Assembly (NCBI GenBank): GCA_021904315.1
Contig: CM038907.1
Location: forward strand, 19,785,223-19,849,222
Direction of reading: 5' to 3'
Length of the DNA stretch: 64,000 bases
Origin: Sphagnum magellanicum
Taxonomy: Eukaryota > Streptophyta > Sphagnopsida > Sphagnales > Sphagnaceae
Positions within the stretch are counted from its first letter, which is position 1. Each line of letters starts with the position of its first letter. A model generated the notes under the pieces. It was not told the DNA's origin, did no database searches, and was given only the letters and a program-made list of their open reading frames with translations. Made by a program: the position numbers and the translations under genes. Positions 34,898-45,423 of this stretch are shown here, piece after piece.

Positions 34898-37110
34898 CAT
34901 TAATACAAAAGTGCAGTGCAATTCATTGACCTAAATCACTATGGAACCTTTAAAATGAAATAGGTTCACCACACCTTAGTCATTTCACTTTGGTTAAAGT
35001 TATGTCATGTAATAATCATGTTTCATTACTAATTGACATAATTTAATATTAGTTGAAATAATTCACTGTAATAAATAAGTTTTGTTAATGTTGTTGTTTT
35101 AAATACCTTAGGTTATACCTTAAATTATTAAAGGTTATACATTATTTTATTTTAAGTTATTCCACTTATGCTATTTTTGTCATTTTAAGTTATTTTAAGC
35201 AACTTCACTTGAAGATATTATAAGTTATTATTAATTATTATAGGTTATTCTACCTTATGTTATTTTTGGTTATTATATCTTATGTTATTTTAAATTATTA
35301 TACCACAAGGTAGAATAATATATAATAATATAAACTAAAATGATTTTGAATATATTTAAATAACCTAAAGCAATATATTTTTAATTAACTTTTAAAAGCA
35401 TAAGGTGGAATACCTTATAATAATTTATAATAGCCTAAGGTATAACATAGAACAACCTACAATAAAATAACATAAGATATAACTTAAGGTATAACTTAAA
35501 GTACAATAGCTTACTTTAGAATAACCTATGGTATAACTTAAATTGGAATAGTCTAATATAATAGCTAATGATAACATAAGGTATAATAACTTAAAAGAAC
35601 CTATAATAATTAATAATAATTTAAGGTGGAATTGTTTACAATAGCTAATAATAGCCTATGGTGGAATAACCCATAATAACCTAAGGTGTAATAACTTAAA
35701 ATAATAAAAATATAGTTCATATGGGTCCATTCATGGTTGAGGTAGCAAAAAAAGGAAAAAGAACTCCAAGACTTTTTTAGAATTGTTTTCTACAAATAAC
35801 ATTTACATGAAACAAATTCTAGTGAAAAAAATTGAATAGTCCAATTATAAGATAATTCATGTGGTGGTGGTGATTTTTCACATGCATACATAATTGTGCA
35901 TGAATATTTTGGTTTGTAAAAAGAAACATAGAAAATACACAAATGGGCTTTTAAAATTAACTAAACATTTTTTTTTCACATTGTTATTTCCTACACATGT
36001 GACGTGCATCTAAAGCTATAAATTTTGAACCTAATGGGTATTATTAAAAAAACCAAATTATTTAATAAAATAATCATTTCCCTTGTAGCCCTTTATTTCA
36101 AATTTTGAAGACTTTTTAATTTTCATTTGATTTTTTTCATCAAATTGACATAATGAACATGTAGTTGCATAAAGGGAAACATGTTTTTTCTTATATATAT
36201 ATTTTTTGAAATCAATTGCATCATTTTATGCATTCCTTTACATTCCTTTAACAAAAAACTATAATATGGACACTTGATTCTTTTTGATTTTATACAACAT
36301 CCAATAATTGTTGGATTTATTTTATAGCTTGTTTTTTTAATACTTTGATTATAGGAACACAAAAATACACCATAGTTGTAATATATTCGACACTACGAAA
36401 ATCTAAAATTTTTCATCAAAGTCTTTTTTTAATTAGACATTCCTTTTTGGTACCCTAGTTGTGAATGGACCCATATTGGTGAAATAACTTATAATAACCT
36501 ATGTATTTAGCTTCGGAATAGTTTATGGTACCATAAACTTAGCATAGGTTACATTAGCTTAGATAAAACTTAAGATTAACTTATGAATTTAATCTAAGGT
36601 AATTTACACTAGCCTTGAAATAATATAAAATAACCTACACAAGTTTAAGAAAAACCTATTAAAGATACTTAGGTAAATTAGGAAAATAATGTGCATAATA
36701 ATATGTGATGACAAAATATATCACTTAAATTTAAATAATGGTTCAATAGTTTAAAACTTGTTATTTGAACATGGATGTGAAGGGAGATGAAAGGTTAAAA
36801 CTTTCATGCACATTTACACCCTAAGTTGATGGGTTAGGTTGTGTAGGTGGCTTTGGTTAATTTATGTAGCTTAGCTTAAATTCCTAGGTGCCTAGCTTAG
36901 GTTCATAATTAACTATTAATGAATTTGCTTAACCATCAATGAATTAAATTATCTATTATTGAATTCCATTATCTATTGGTGAATTCATTTGTCCATATCA
37001 ATTAATCCTCATTCACTAAGGGTTGTCCACTTTCACCATCGTAAATTTGTCCAAGTTCACTCAAAATATAATGAAACACAAAATGAACTTGGACACATAT
37101 TGGTGTAATG
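34898..37110 (+). mobile_element. CACTA-like non-autonomous element with palindromic core (copy 2)
   Basis: The left end is CATTAATACAAAAGTGCAGTG and the right end reads, on the minus strand, CATTACACCAATATGTGTCC. Both match the ends of the short MITE at 39,781-39,888. The element is flanked by ATT on both sides (34,895-34,897 and 37,111-37,113), a 3-bp target duplication as expected for CACTA elements. The interior has TTAGGTTATT-type units (35,100-35,310) followed by complementary AATAACCTAA-type units (35,310-35,700), then a nested MITE, then more such sequence. No transposase is encoded. Confidence 0.68.
35719..36476. mobile_element. MITE nested in CACTA-like copy 2
   Basis: The ends are inverted repeats: left ATATGGGTCCATTCA from 35,719, right the reverse complement ending at 36,476. 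Similarity continues inward (GGTAsCAAAAA). The terminal ATAT is its own reverse complement, so terminal repeat and target duplication cannot be separated. The interior is AT-rich and has no transposase-like frame. It splits the low-complexity core of the host element, so it inserted later. Confidence 0.7.
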
Positions 37111-37430
37111 ATTATTGTGTTTTGATTCTAATGTTAGTTGTCATAATTGTTTTACCAATAAAAGTTGCATCATGAACTAGTGATTATTACCCTTTCATAT
37201 TTTTTTTTCACAACAAAGGTTATATCATTTGATGTTTGTAACAACATTTAAATGTGCTACTAACCTAATATTAACATTTGAGTTAGTAAAATAGTGCCAA
37301 TTGTGAATACGTGGTTGAATTTTTTTCGTCAACATCCATCTTCTTGTGACAAATGATTTCTTTCATGAAACCTTGTGTTTATGATCAAAATTATGAGGAA
37401 GTTGTTTGGGGAGGAAAAAGACTGTTGGAA
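37111..37430. other. Spacer between two CACTA-like elements
   Basis: About 320 bases of AT-rich sequence without a recognised feature. Confidence 0.5.
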
Positions 37431-39479
37431 CAATAATACAAAAGTGGGGTGTAGTTCATTAGTTTCAATCACTATGGGACCCTAAAAATGAAATAAGTTC
37501 ATTGCATTTTAATGATTTCACCTTGGTTAAAATTATTTCACTATAATATCACTATGTAAACATCTTGTTTCACTACTAATTGACATAATTCACTATTACA
37601 ATTTATTGTGATAAATAGGTTTATTTTTATGTTGTTTTAAGTACCCTATGCTACTTTATGATATACCATATATTATTTTTAAATACCTTAATTATTATAA
37701 CTTATACCTTAAATTACTATCATTTATTATATGATATTATAAATTATTATACCCTAAATTATTATATGTTATTTTACCTTAAGGTACCCTAGCTAACTTA
37801 TTATAACTTTTTATTTAAATTTATTTTAAATTAAATTATTCAACCAACCTTAGGTTATACTTTAAGTTATTTCATTTTAGGTTAATATATGTTATTTCAA
37901 GTTATATTTTATGTTATTATAAATTATTTTATCATAAGTATAACAATTTTAAATAATCTAAAATAAAATAGAATGACTTAAGGTAAAATAACATAAAATA
38001 GTTAATAATAACCTATCAAAAATAATTTAAAATAGCCTACAATAAAATAACTACCAATAGCCTATGATAATATAGCTAAAAAATCCAACAATAATTTATA
38101 ATAAAATAACCACCAATAGTTTACAATAAAATAACCAACAATAGCAACTAATAAAATAATCACAATAGTCATTAATAAAACAACCATTAGTAGCCATTAA
38201 TATCCACCAATAAAATAACAACCAATAGCCACTAATAGAATAACAGATAATAACTTCACATAGTTAAAAAATAGCCTAAAATGAAATAATTTATAATAAC
38301 TAAAAATATTTTATAATAATTGAAAATAGTTTAAGATGTAATAGCTTAAAATAGCCAAAAATAACTTATAATAACCGAAAATAGCCTAAGATGAAATAGT
38401 TTAAAATAGTTTAAAATAATTTATAATAAGTAAAAAAAAGCCTAAGATGAAATAACTTAAAAAACCAAAAATAACTTATAATAACCGTAAATAACTTAAA
38501 GTGAAATAGTTATAATAACAAAAAATAACAAAAAAATCCAATAATAACTTACAATAGTTGAAAACAACCTAAGGTGAATAGCTTAAAATAACAAAAAAAA
38601 ACATAAAATAACCAAAAGGAACTTAAAGTGAAATAACTAAAAATAACCAAAAATACCTGAGAATAGCCATAAATAGCCATAAATAATGTAGGGTGAAATA
38701 ACTTATAATAATGAAAATTAGCCCTAAAATAACTAAAAGTAGCCTAACATAGGTAATATTATATATTAGCAAAAATCTTATCCATTTATTAAATTTTTTT
38801 TTTTTCAAATGAATGGTCATTGAAATGTTATTGAATAGTGATATTCAAAAAAAAATTGTTCAAATGATTTTTTATTTTTAAAAAAAGTAATTATGTACAT
38901 TACTGAAAAAAAATAAAAATTAATCATTTCATTTGTAATGTTTAAAATGAAATATTTGATAAATATAATGCAATGTAACATATTATCATAACAAGTGTGT
39001 TGGTTTGATGATAGGGGTGTTTGCCTCCATCCTTGAGGTTAAAGGATCAAACTTCACAAATGATGTGTTTATGATCAATACTAGCAAGTTGATTGAATAT
39101 TTTTCCAATGTAGTTCCTTAAAATATGTGTTTACTTAGGTTGAGTATCTGGCCTATGTACCTAGGCTAGGTTTTTAACCTAACATAGGTAGTGACACGTG
39201 TCAATAATTCATAAGCTAAAAATCATGAAATTATCAATAATATTAAATATTGAATAATTTCAATTTAATTGATTTCCATGATGCCTAGTTAATTAACTAG
39301 CAAGTGAAATGGCTTAATAAATTTGTATTTCACTAAGTACTAATGAACCAATTCATTCTCTGTAACAACTAGTCACCATTCACTAAGGGGTTGACCAATT
39401 TCACCATGGTAAAAATCGTCCAAATTCACTCAAAATATAATGAAACCTAAAATGAACTAAGACACATTTTAGTGTAATG
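37431..39479 (+). mobile_element. CACTA-like non-autonomous element with palindromic core (copy 3)
   Basis: The left end CAATAATACAAAAGTGGGG and right end ...GACACATTTTAGTGTAATG match copy 2, as do the subterminal blocks TTCATTA and TTCACTAAGG plus TGAAAC.TAAAATGAACT (37,010-37,110 in copy 2, 39,371-39,479 here). The flanking triplets are GAA and GGA, so the target duplication is imperfect. The core is TTAGGTTAT-type units (37,620-37,930) followed by about 830 bases of the complementary AATAACC-type units. It is in the same orientation as copy 2, 320 bases away. Confidence 0.66.
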
Positions 39480-39780
39480 GGATGTTCTCCTTATGAAATT
39501 TGGTCCCATTTTAGTAACTAAATTGCCTAAAGGAAAAACATAAGTTCAAACAAATTCCCCGAGGATAATGGTAATGAAGGCCATGTTTCCCCAAGGAGCT
39601 TGGTTTAGTAAAAAAACAAAACATTTTTTTAATCAACAAGTTCTCACTTAAATGTTGTTTTCAACTATATTTCAATTAATAATTATATTTATTTACAAGT
39701 TTTTAGCATGGATGGTTGTACTCACCAAATAAGAACTTAAATGTTTATTAAGTTGATAAATGTACATGTAGGTTAAGTAG

Positions 39781-39888
39781 CACTACAACAAAAGGTGTCC
39801 TTATACACCAAGTGATTTCACTGGATTTTTAGTGAATTCACTGGTCTAGTGAACATGGATTAATGAACACCCACATTTTGTAGTAATG
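39781..39888. mobile_element. Short CACTA-type MITE (108 bases) with TAG target duplication
   Basis: The ends are CACTACAACAAAA and, on the other strand, CATTACTACAAAA. TAG flanks it directly on both sides (39,778-39,780 and 39,889-39,891). A related, diverged copy of 154 bases lies at 58,636-58,789. The ends match those of the larger palindromic-core elements, so the same transposase probably mobilised both. Confidence 0.75.
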
Positions 39889-40720
39889 TAGGTAGATAAC
39901 TAGGTGGGGAATATGTAAATAAGGTGTAAGTAATAGTATGTAGAAAAATAAACAATAGATATGTAAAATTATTGTTACTTACACCCTACCTTGAACCTAC
40001 CTACCTTCTTGCATATTGTTACTTACACCCTACCTTGAACCTACCTACCTTCTTGCATATTGTTACTTACACCCTACAACCTACGTACCTAACCTAAAAT
40101 ATAGGTTTATTTAACCCGCAACTTATTACCTACCTACTTAGTTCTTACCACTTGCCTATCAAAACTAACTAAGTAGTTGGATTAGATAATTAGTGAAGCT
40201 ATAGGTAAGTAAGTAACAATAAATAATTAAGTTATCAATTCCTACACCATATGTACATATTATTTGCCTAACTATTACCTACCTACCTACCTTCCTATTA
40301 GCTACATTTTTACCTACCATTATTTATCACCTACATAGTTAACATTACCTACTGCGTACCTAATTAAATAACCTATAAGTTAGTCTCCTATGTCTTAACC
40401 TATAATTTACCTAACTAACCTATAGGCCATCCATATTGGATGAATGAAATATAATATTTTGGAAACAATGTGTTGGCAAGAAATTCAAAATTTGAATTTC
40501 ATTCATTGAAATCGAAAATTAGTCGAAATTGTGTGAACTTGCATGGTTATAGATGATTCGACGTTTCAATTAGAATAATGTGATCTTGGATAGATGCAAG
40601 CATGTATTATAACTATAAAATTTTGAAGTAAATGAATCCATCATTGTTTTGGTCATTTGAACTCCATGGTCACATTTAAACTTTTATTTCCTTTCTACTT
40701 CTCTAAAGTCCTTTTGTAAC
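39889..40720. other. Low-complexity stretch with a 44-base minisatellite
   Basis: A unit of 44 bases (starts ATTGTTACTTACACCCTACC) is repeated 2.4 times at 39,971-40,076. Around it, to 40,430, the sequence is rich in CCTA/TAGG steps similar to repeat family C. The last 280 bases show nothing recognised. Confidence 0.65.
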
Positions 40721-41651
40721 CAAAAGAAGGGGGACATGAACGAATCCAAGGCACAGAACTCGCATAGGTACCCGTCCGACCCCTCTTGCCACCACAACTG
40801 CATTCTTTCTGGGACAATCACTCTCAGCTGCTCTCCTAGTATTGCTGCAGTACAATACCACTCTCCCAAAGCACACACTGCAACCTCTAAGCATACAAGC
40901 TACTCCTCTGAAACTGCAAATCTATTGAGACAATGTGCGATTCGTCCCATGACCCTCAGACCGGATCTCTCATCATGTAGCTACACAACCAGATGACAAG
41001 ACAGACACAAAACCGAACCCTCAAAACAACTGTTCGATCTTTATTTCATGCCGAATACTCCGACAGCACAAGCATCAATGCTACTGGGATTATTTTGATC
41101 TGTATTGCTACTCCTAGATTCAGAAGCTCGCGTCCGTCAGTTGCAGATCGCAGCGGAAGAAAAAAACAATGCAGACCGACCTAGAACGCTTACTAAGCTT
41201 CTGTTCTTCCTTTCTCTCACAGCATCACCAACAAAAAAACAGATCGACTACCTTCCATCTGGAGCTCTTCTCCACTTCTATTCCCGACGTCTAAATTCTC
41301 TACCTCCTTCCTTACTGGTTCTTCTTCTTCTTCTTCCCCCCCCGTTCTATTCTCCTTGTCTATTTAAATTAAGGTCCTACTTATCCTTCGTCTAGCCGTT
41401 TCTGGCTTCTTCCAGAAGCTTGGTTAGCCCTTTGCAGATTGTTTCCCTCCAAAGCTCATCAATGAGACGCCGTAATCCCTCATCAAATTCGTCGTCAAAG
41501 AGCCATGCATTCCATGCAAAGGAAATACCATCAACACAAAATCAGAGATCCGTCGTCACTCTCCATCAGAGGTGGCCAAACCGTCCCCTCGTTCACACGT
41601 CAAGTCCAGTCCAGAGAGTTTTCTGGAACGGTCACCCATTGTCCGGCTACA
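40721..41651 (-). repeat. 3' LTR
   Basis: 931 bases, aligned end to end with 47,854-48,783 at about 97% identity. It ends (element 5' side) with TGTAGCC at 41,651-41,645. Differences from the other LTR are mostly C to T or G to A in this copy, consistent with deamination of methylated cytosines. It contains no accepted gene, and the plus-strand frames here are chance frames shared by both LTRs. Confidence 0.92.
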
Positions 41652-41658
41652 TATGTAA

Positions 41659-41671
41659 CCTCTCCCCTTTT
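41659..41671 (-). other. Polypurine tract (plus-strand priming site)
   Basis: On the minus strand the sequence AAAAAGGGGAGAGG lies seven bases before the 3' LTR start. This is the expected place and composition for the RNase H-resistant primer of plus-strand synthesis. Confidence 0.75.
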
Positions 41672-41693
41672 GGAAAAGCTAAGTCCCTCAGCT

Positions 41694-43516
41694 TCAATCA
41701 GGAGGAACATAGTAAATCTATAGGTCCCTGCGAGACCTTTCCCACCGTCGTCCATCAGCATCATGGACAACACAGATCCGGCACCCTTCTTCGAAGTCGA
41801 AATCTCCCTTACCATCAGCATGCCCTATGAACTGGTAAGGGCCTTCCCAGCTGGCACTGAGCGCCCTTCTTTTGCCCGGAATCTTCATTTTTATCATAGA
41901 AACCCCTGCAACCAATCCTTCAAACAAATGCTTGCCTGCTCGGTTCGCGTATGTACCCCTCTGCTTCTTCTGTGCTTGGCCAACGTTAAGTAATATGTCC
42001 TTGTGTATACTGGCGATCAGTTTGACTTTCTCCAGGAATTGCTCAGCAGCGTTCTCCACAATGGAGGAATCATCAATCGCATCGGTCAGGGTGTTCAAGT
42101 GATTGTCCGCCCTGAGTCAGGGTGATCGACCAGTGAGGATCATGTACGGAGAAAGCTTCGTGCTTGCCTGCACTCCACATCGATAACCAAATAAAACTTT
42201 GGCAAGGTGATCATCCCAACAATTTGTGTTAGCCGGGTCAGCAACCAAAACAGTAATTCCATGTTTGAATGTCTTGATCATCCTCTCGGCCATCCCATTG
42301 CATTGTGGCCACTGAGGTGCAGTGCGCTGGTGGTGTATGGCATAATCCCTGCACATAGCTTCAAATTCGGCATCCCACTCACCCCCATTGTCAATGAGAA
42401 CAAACCTGGGAACCCCATACCTGCAAATCAGGTCGTCTTCCAAAAACCTGGTAGCACTCTTGGCCCCATGGTCAGCCACTGCTTTGGCTTCGCACCACTT
42501 CGAGTAGTGGTCGATCGCCACAAGGATATACTTGTTGCCCGCACTTGTCTTGGGTAGGGGACCAGCCGTGTCCAAAGAGATTCGATGAAATAGGTCACAA
42601 ATCGGGATGCTCTTTAGACGTTCGTCTCCAGAACGGATGCTTCCCTCACTCCTTACCAGCTGACATTGCTGGCAAGTTCTGACCATCTTTTTCACGCATT
42701 CAGTGCGATTGCTCCAGAAGTACCTCTGACATATTTCTGCCAGGGTCCTTTGTTCCCCAAAATGCCCCAGGTCCTTGTGCATTTGGGTCACTAATTCCAT
42801 GCGTTCTTCAGGTTTGGGTACACACAACCCTTTGAAGTATAATTTTCCTTCCTTCCAGCAATAATGTCTTGCCCGTTTCCGGACTCTCCTCTTTTCCTGA
42901 GAACTGACTTCGTCAGGGACAGAACCCTCTCTGAGCCATCCCATACACATTGTATCTTCCCAGATGTCTGTTTGGTTCGAGTCAACAGCACCAGCTTCCT
43001 CAGACCTCACGTTGCTGTCCTGATGTGCATCATTATCCATCAGTCCTTGGGCAGCAAGTATCAGTTCCAACTGCTGCTCCTTGTTATAGTACTTTGTTCC
43101 TCCTCTACAGACGATCTGTTTGCCCTTGGAGGATTCCGAGTGCGAGATCTCATCATCTCCTGTTGCTTCGGGGCCTTCATCGGACGAGTCATCTTCTTCA
43201 TCCGTTAGTACTTCCAGCATGCATAGTTGTTGCGGTTCTGGTCTTTGCCTGTGGTTAATGCCAAAACAGCATTCATGGTGCTGCCTCACCACTGCTGTTT
43301 GCCTCCTTAGACCAAGCCATTCCGACTGCCTGCCAAACTGGACAAAGAATATTCCTCCTGTCATGACAACTGAGTTTCCTGGCCCGGAACTGACGTCTCG
43401 GATTTCTTCACAGAAATCATCATCCTCCTGCGCTTCCCCGACTGGGTTTCGGCTTAGCGCGTCCACATTAGTGTGTTTCATTCCAGGTCGATGCAGGATT
43501 TTGAAGCTGAAATCCT
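41694..43516 (-). pseudogene. Integrase (pol C-terminal part) of the young Ty3/gypsy element
   Basis: Open from MKHTNVDALSRNP (43,481) to a TGA at 42,119-42,117, then in the same frame to a TAG at 41,720-41,718, with the probable natural end a TGA at 41,696-41,694. After the end of RNase H there is an acidic linker. The zinc domain follows: H-KDLG-H, then CQQC about 30 residues later. The core carries the catalytic triad: Asp in DTAGP (codon near 42,572), Asp in LIDNGGEW and Glu in GMAERMIKTF (near 42,287), spaced by 59 and 34 residues. The C-terminal GPY/F module reads SWEGPYQFIGH. The tail ends in ERSRRDL without a chromodomain. Integrase would join the cDNA to host DNA. Both internal stops are single transitions from Arg or Gln codons. 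Confidence 0.9.
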
Positions 43517-45423
43517 ACAGTAGGTCTATCCAGCGTCCCCTCCTTCCATTCGCATCAGAGACAGTCGCTAACCACTCCAACGGCTTATGATCTGTCCTTA
43601 AGGTGAAATGTGTACGATGGAGGTACTGTCTGAAGTGCATAACATTCTCCTTCCATAGGATGGAATCTCCTTTGCGCAGAGGTCAGTCCCTTGCTGGTGT
43701 ATGCTATGACTCTTTCCATCCTTCCGTCCCTCTGAGAGAGGATGGCACCGACTCCTTTCGGTGACCAGTCTACGTCTAGACAAAATGGCTTAGTGAAGTC
43801 AGGTCGAGTGAGAACAGGGGCAGCTACGAGAGCGCTTTTCAGGGTTTCAAAAGCCCTCTGACAACCCAAGTCCCACACAAAAGAAACATCCCTCTTTGTC
43901 AATTCAAATAAAGGAACAGCCAACCGAGAATATCCCCGAACATAGTTTCGGTAGTACCCAGTCAGTCCTAGAAAAGATCGGACATTTGTGACTGTCCTTG
44001 GTATAGGAAAATGTGCAACAGCAGTAACCTTCCCAGGGTCTGGTCTAGTGCCTTCTTGACTGACCACGTGCCCTAGGAACGTAATGCTCTTAGCAGCAAA
44101 ATAGCATTTCCCTGGATTGAGTTTTAGGTTCACTTCCCTTAGCTTAGGGAATACTGCCTCCAAGTGCCGGAGATGGTCCTCCCAACACTCGCTGTGGACA
44201 TTGAGGTCGTCCACGAACACTTTTAGAAACTTGTCACCCAATTCTTTGAATACCAAAGACATGGTTCTGGTAAAGGTGCTTGTTGCATTCTTGATAGCGA
44301 ACGGCATCACGTTCCAGTCATAGAGCCCTGTCTTGGTAATCAAGGCTGTCTTCTTCACATCCTCCGGAGCCATGCGTATCTGCTAGAACCCGGATTGCAA
44401 GTCCAACGCGGTAAACCAACTGGACCTTCCTAATTGGGAAATGACATCTTCGACTAGAGGCATTGGGAATGAATCCCTTCTAGTTTGCGAATTGAGTGGT
44501 CTATAATCCCCACAGAATCTCATACTCCCGTCTTTCTTCATTGGCAAGGTAACCCTGCAGGCATATTCCGAATTGCTCGGCTTCATCTTGCCCAGTCCTA
44601 CCAATATGTCAATTTGTCGCTTAACCTCAGCTTCCTCCCAGTAGGACAATCATCCAGGAGTCGCCCTACAGGGCACAAATCCCTGAGTGTCAATGGAATG
44701 CTCACCCACTGTGCAGCATCCAAGTTCTCCCTTATTCCAGGCAAATATGTCTCGGTACCTCTCCAACACTCCCCACAGCATTGGTCTTTTGAGCTCATCC
44801 AGGCCTGGATCAATTCGCAGCTTTTCACATATGTCCTCCCACCTCGAATCCTTGTTCGATTCCTTTGTGCCGACAGCTTGGCCCTCTAGAACTTTCCATG
44901 ATGCATTGTCGTCGACTTGTTGAATCTGTAATAGCGTGGGTACCTCAGGATTGGCCAAGCCCGAGAGAGCCTGCCTTTTTCTCTCCTCATCAGCTACCCA
45001 TTCAATCCAATCGGCATAATCGTCAGATTCCCAAATCTCCTCCTCCATGATGCGGTCAGCCTGTTCTTGCAGAGTCAGTTGTAAACTCTGCTCAGGCCCT
45101 TCCTGCTGGATCAATTGCTCCAATTCTGTGTCTTTAAATTCTGTCTCGACACAATCTAACTTGAACACCTGACACTCATCTTCTGAGCCCTCGGATGTAT
45201 CAGAGTTCAAATCTGATGTTTGTACAGCCATTCGTTGCTCCTGAACTCTGTCATCCGTGTGTTGTTGCTCTGCAACGACCTCGACCTCTCCATAATTCCG
45301 TGATTTTATTGGTGGAAGGTCTCTGAATTTGAGGCCTGTAACATATTTACCACGGTCAGAGGTAGTACCTCTACATCTGACCCTGGTCCATGTCTTACCT
45401 AGATCAGTCCACGCTCCACATCA
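43517..45423 (-). pseudogene. Reverse transcriptase and RNase H (pol) of the young Ty3/gypsy element
   Basis: The frame opens at 45,423, overlapping the end of the gag-protease frame, and begins with an acidic spacer of about 170 residues. The RT then reads YRDIFAW, KKDGSMRFCGDYRPLN, FTALDLQSGF, MAPEDVKKTALITKTGLYDW and VFVDDLNVHS, with the catalytic Asp pair at 44,211-44,206. RNase H starts near 43,790 with FCLDVDWSPKGVGAILSQ and ends with TDHKPLEWL in a shifted frame. Stops: TGA at 44,652-44,650, TAG at 44,385-44,383 and TAG at 43,517-43,515. At 43,640-43,632 the codons for ECYAL run directly into those for MHFRQYL in another frame, so several residues are missing. RT-RNase H would make the cDNA. 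The VDDLN form of the YIDD box is uncommon among plant Ty3/gypsy lineages I know. Confidence 0.92.

Noticed and set aside
39971-40076. Regular 44-base repeats as a CRISPR array
   Set aside because: Repeats are contiguous with no unique spacers, in a eukaryotic context.
41420-41830. 136-codon plus-strand ORF and neighbours at 41.1-41.8 kb
   Set aside because: Antisense to the retrotransposon's pol end and LTR. The same kind of frame appears in the other LTR at 48.5-48.8 kb, and it has no family similarity.
42864-43590. Long plus-strand frames (114, 102 and 156 codons) opposite integrase
   Set aside because: Shadows of the minus-strand pol coding sequence. Low-complexity Ser/Cys composition comes from the opposite strand's codons.
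45300-45423. Programmed -1 frameshift signal between protease and pol
   Set aside because: No convincing slippery heptamer was found in the overlap. Kept only as an open question in the findings.
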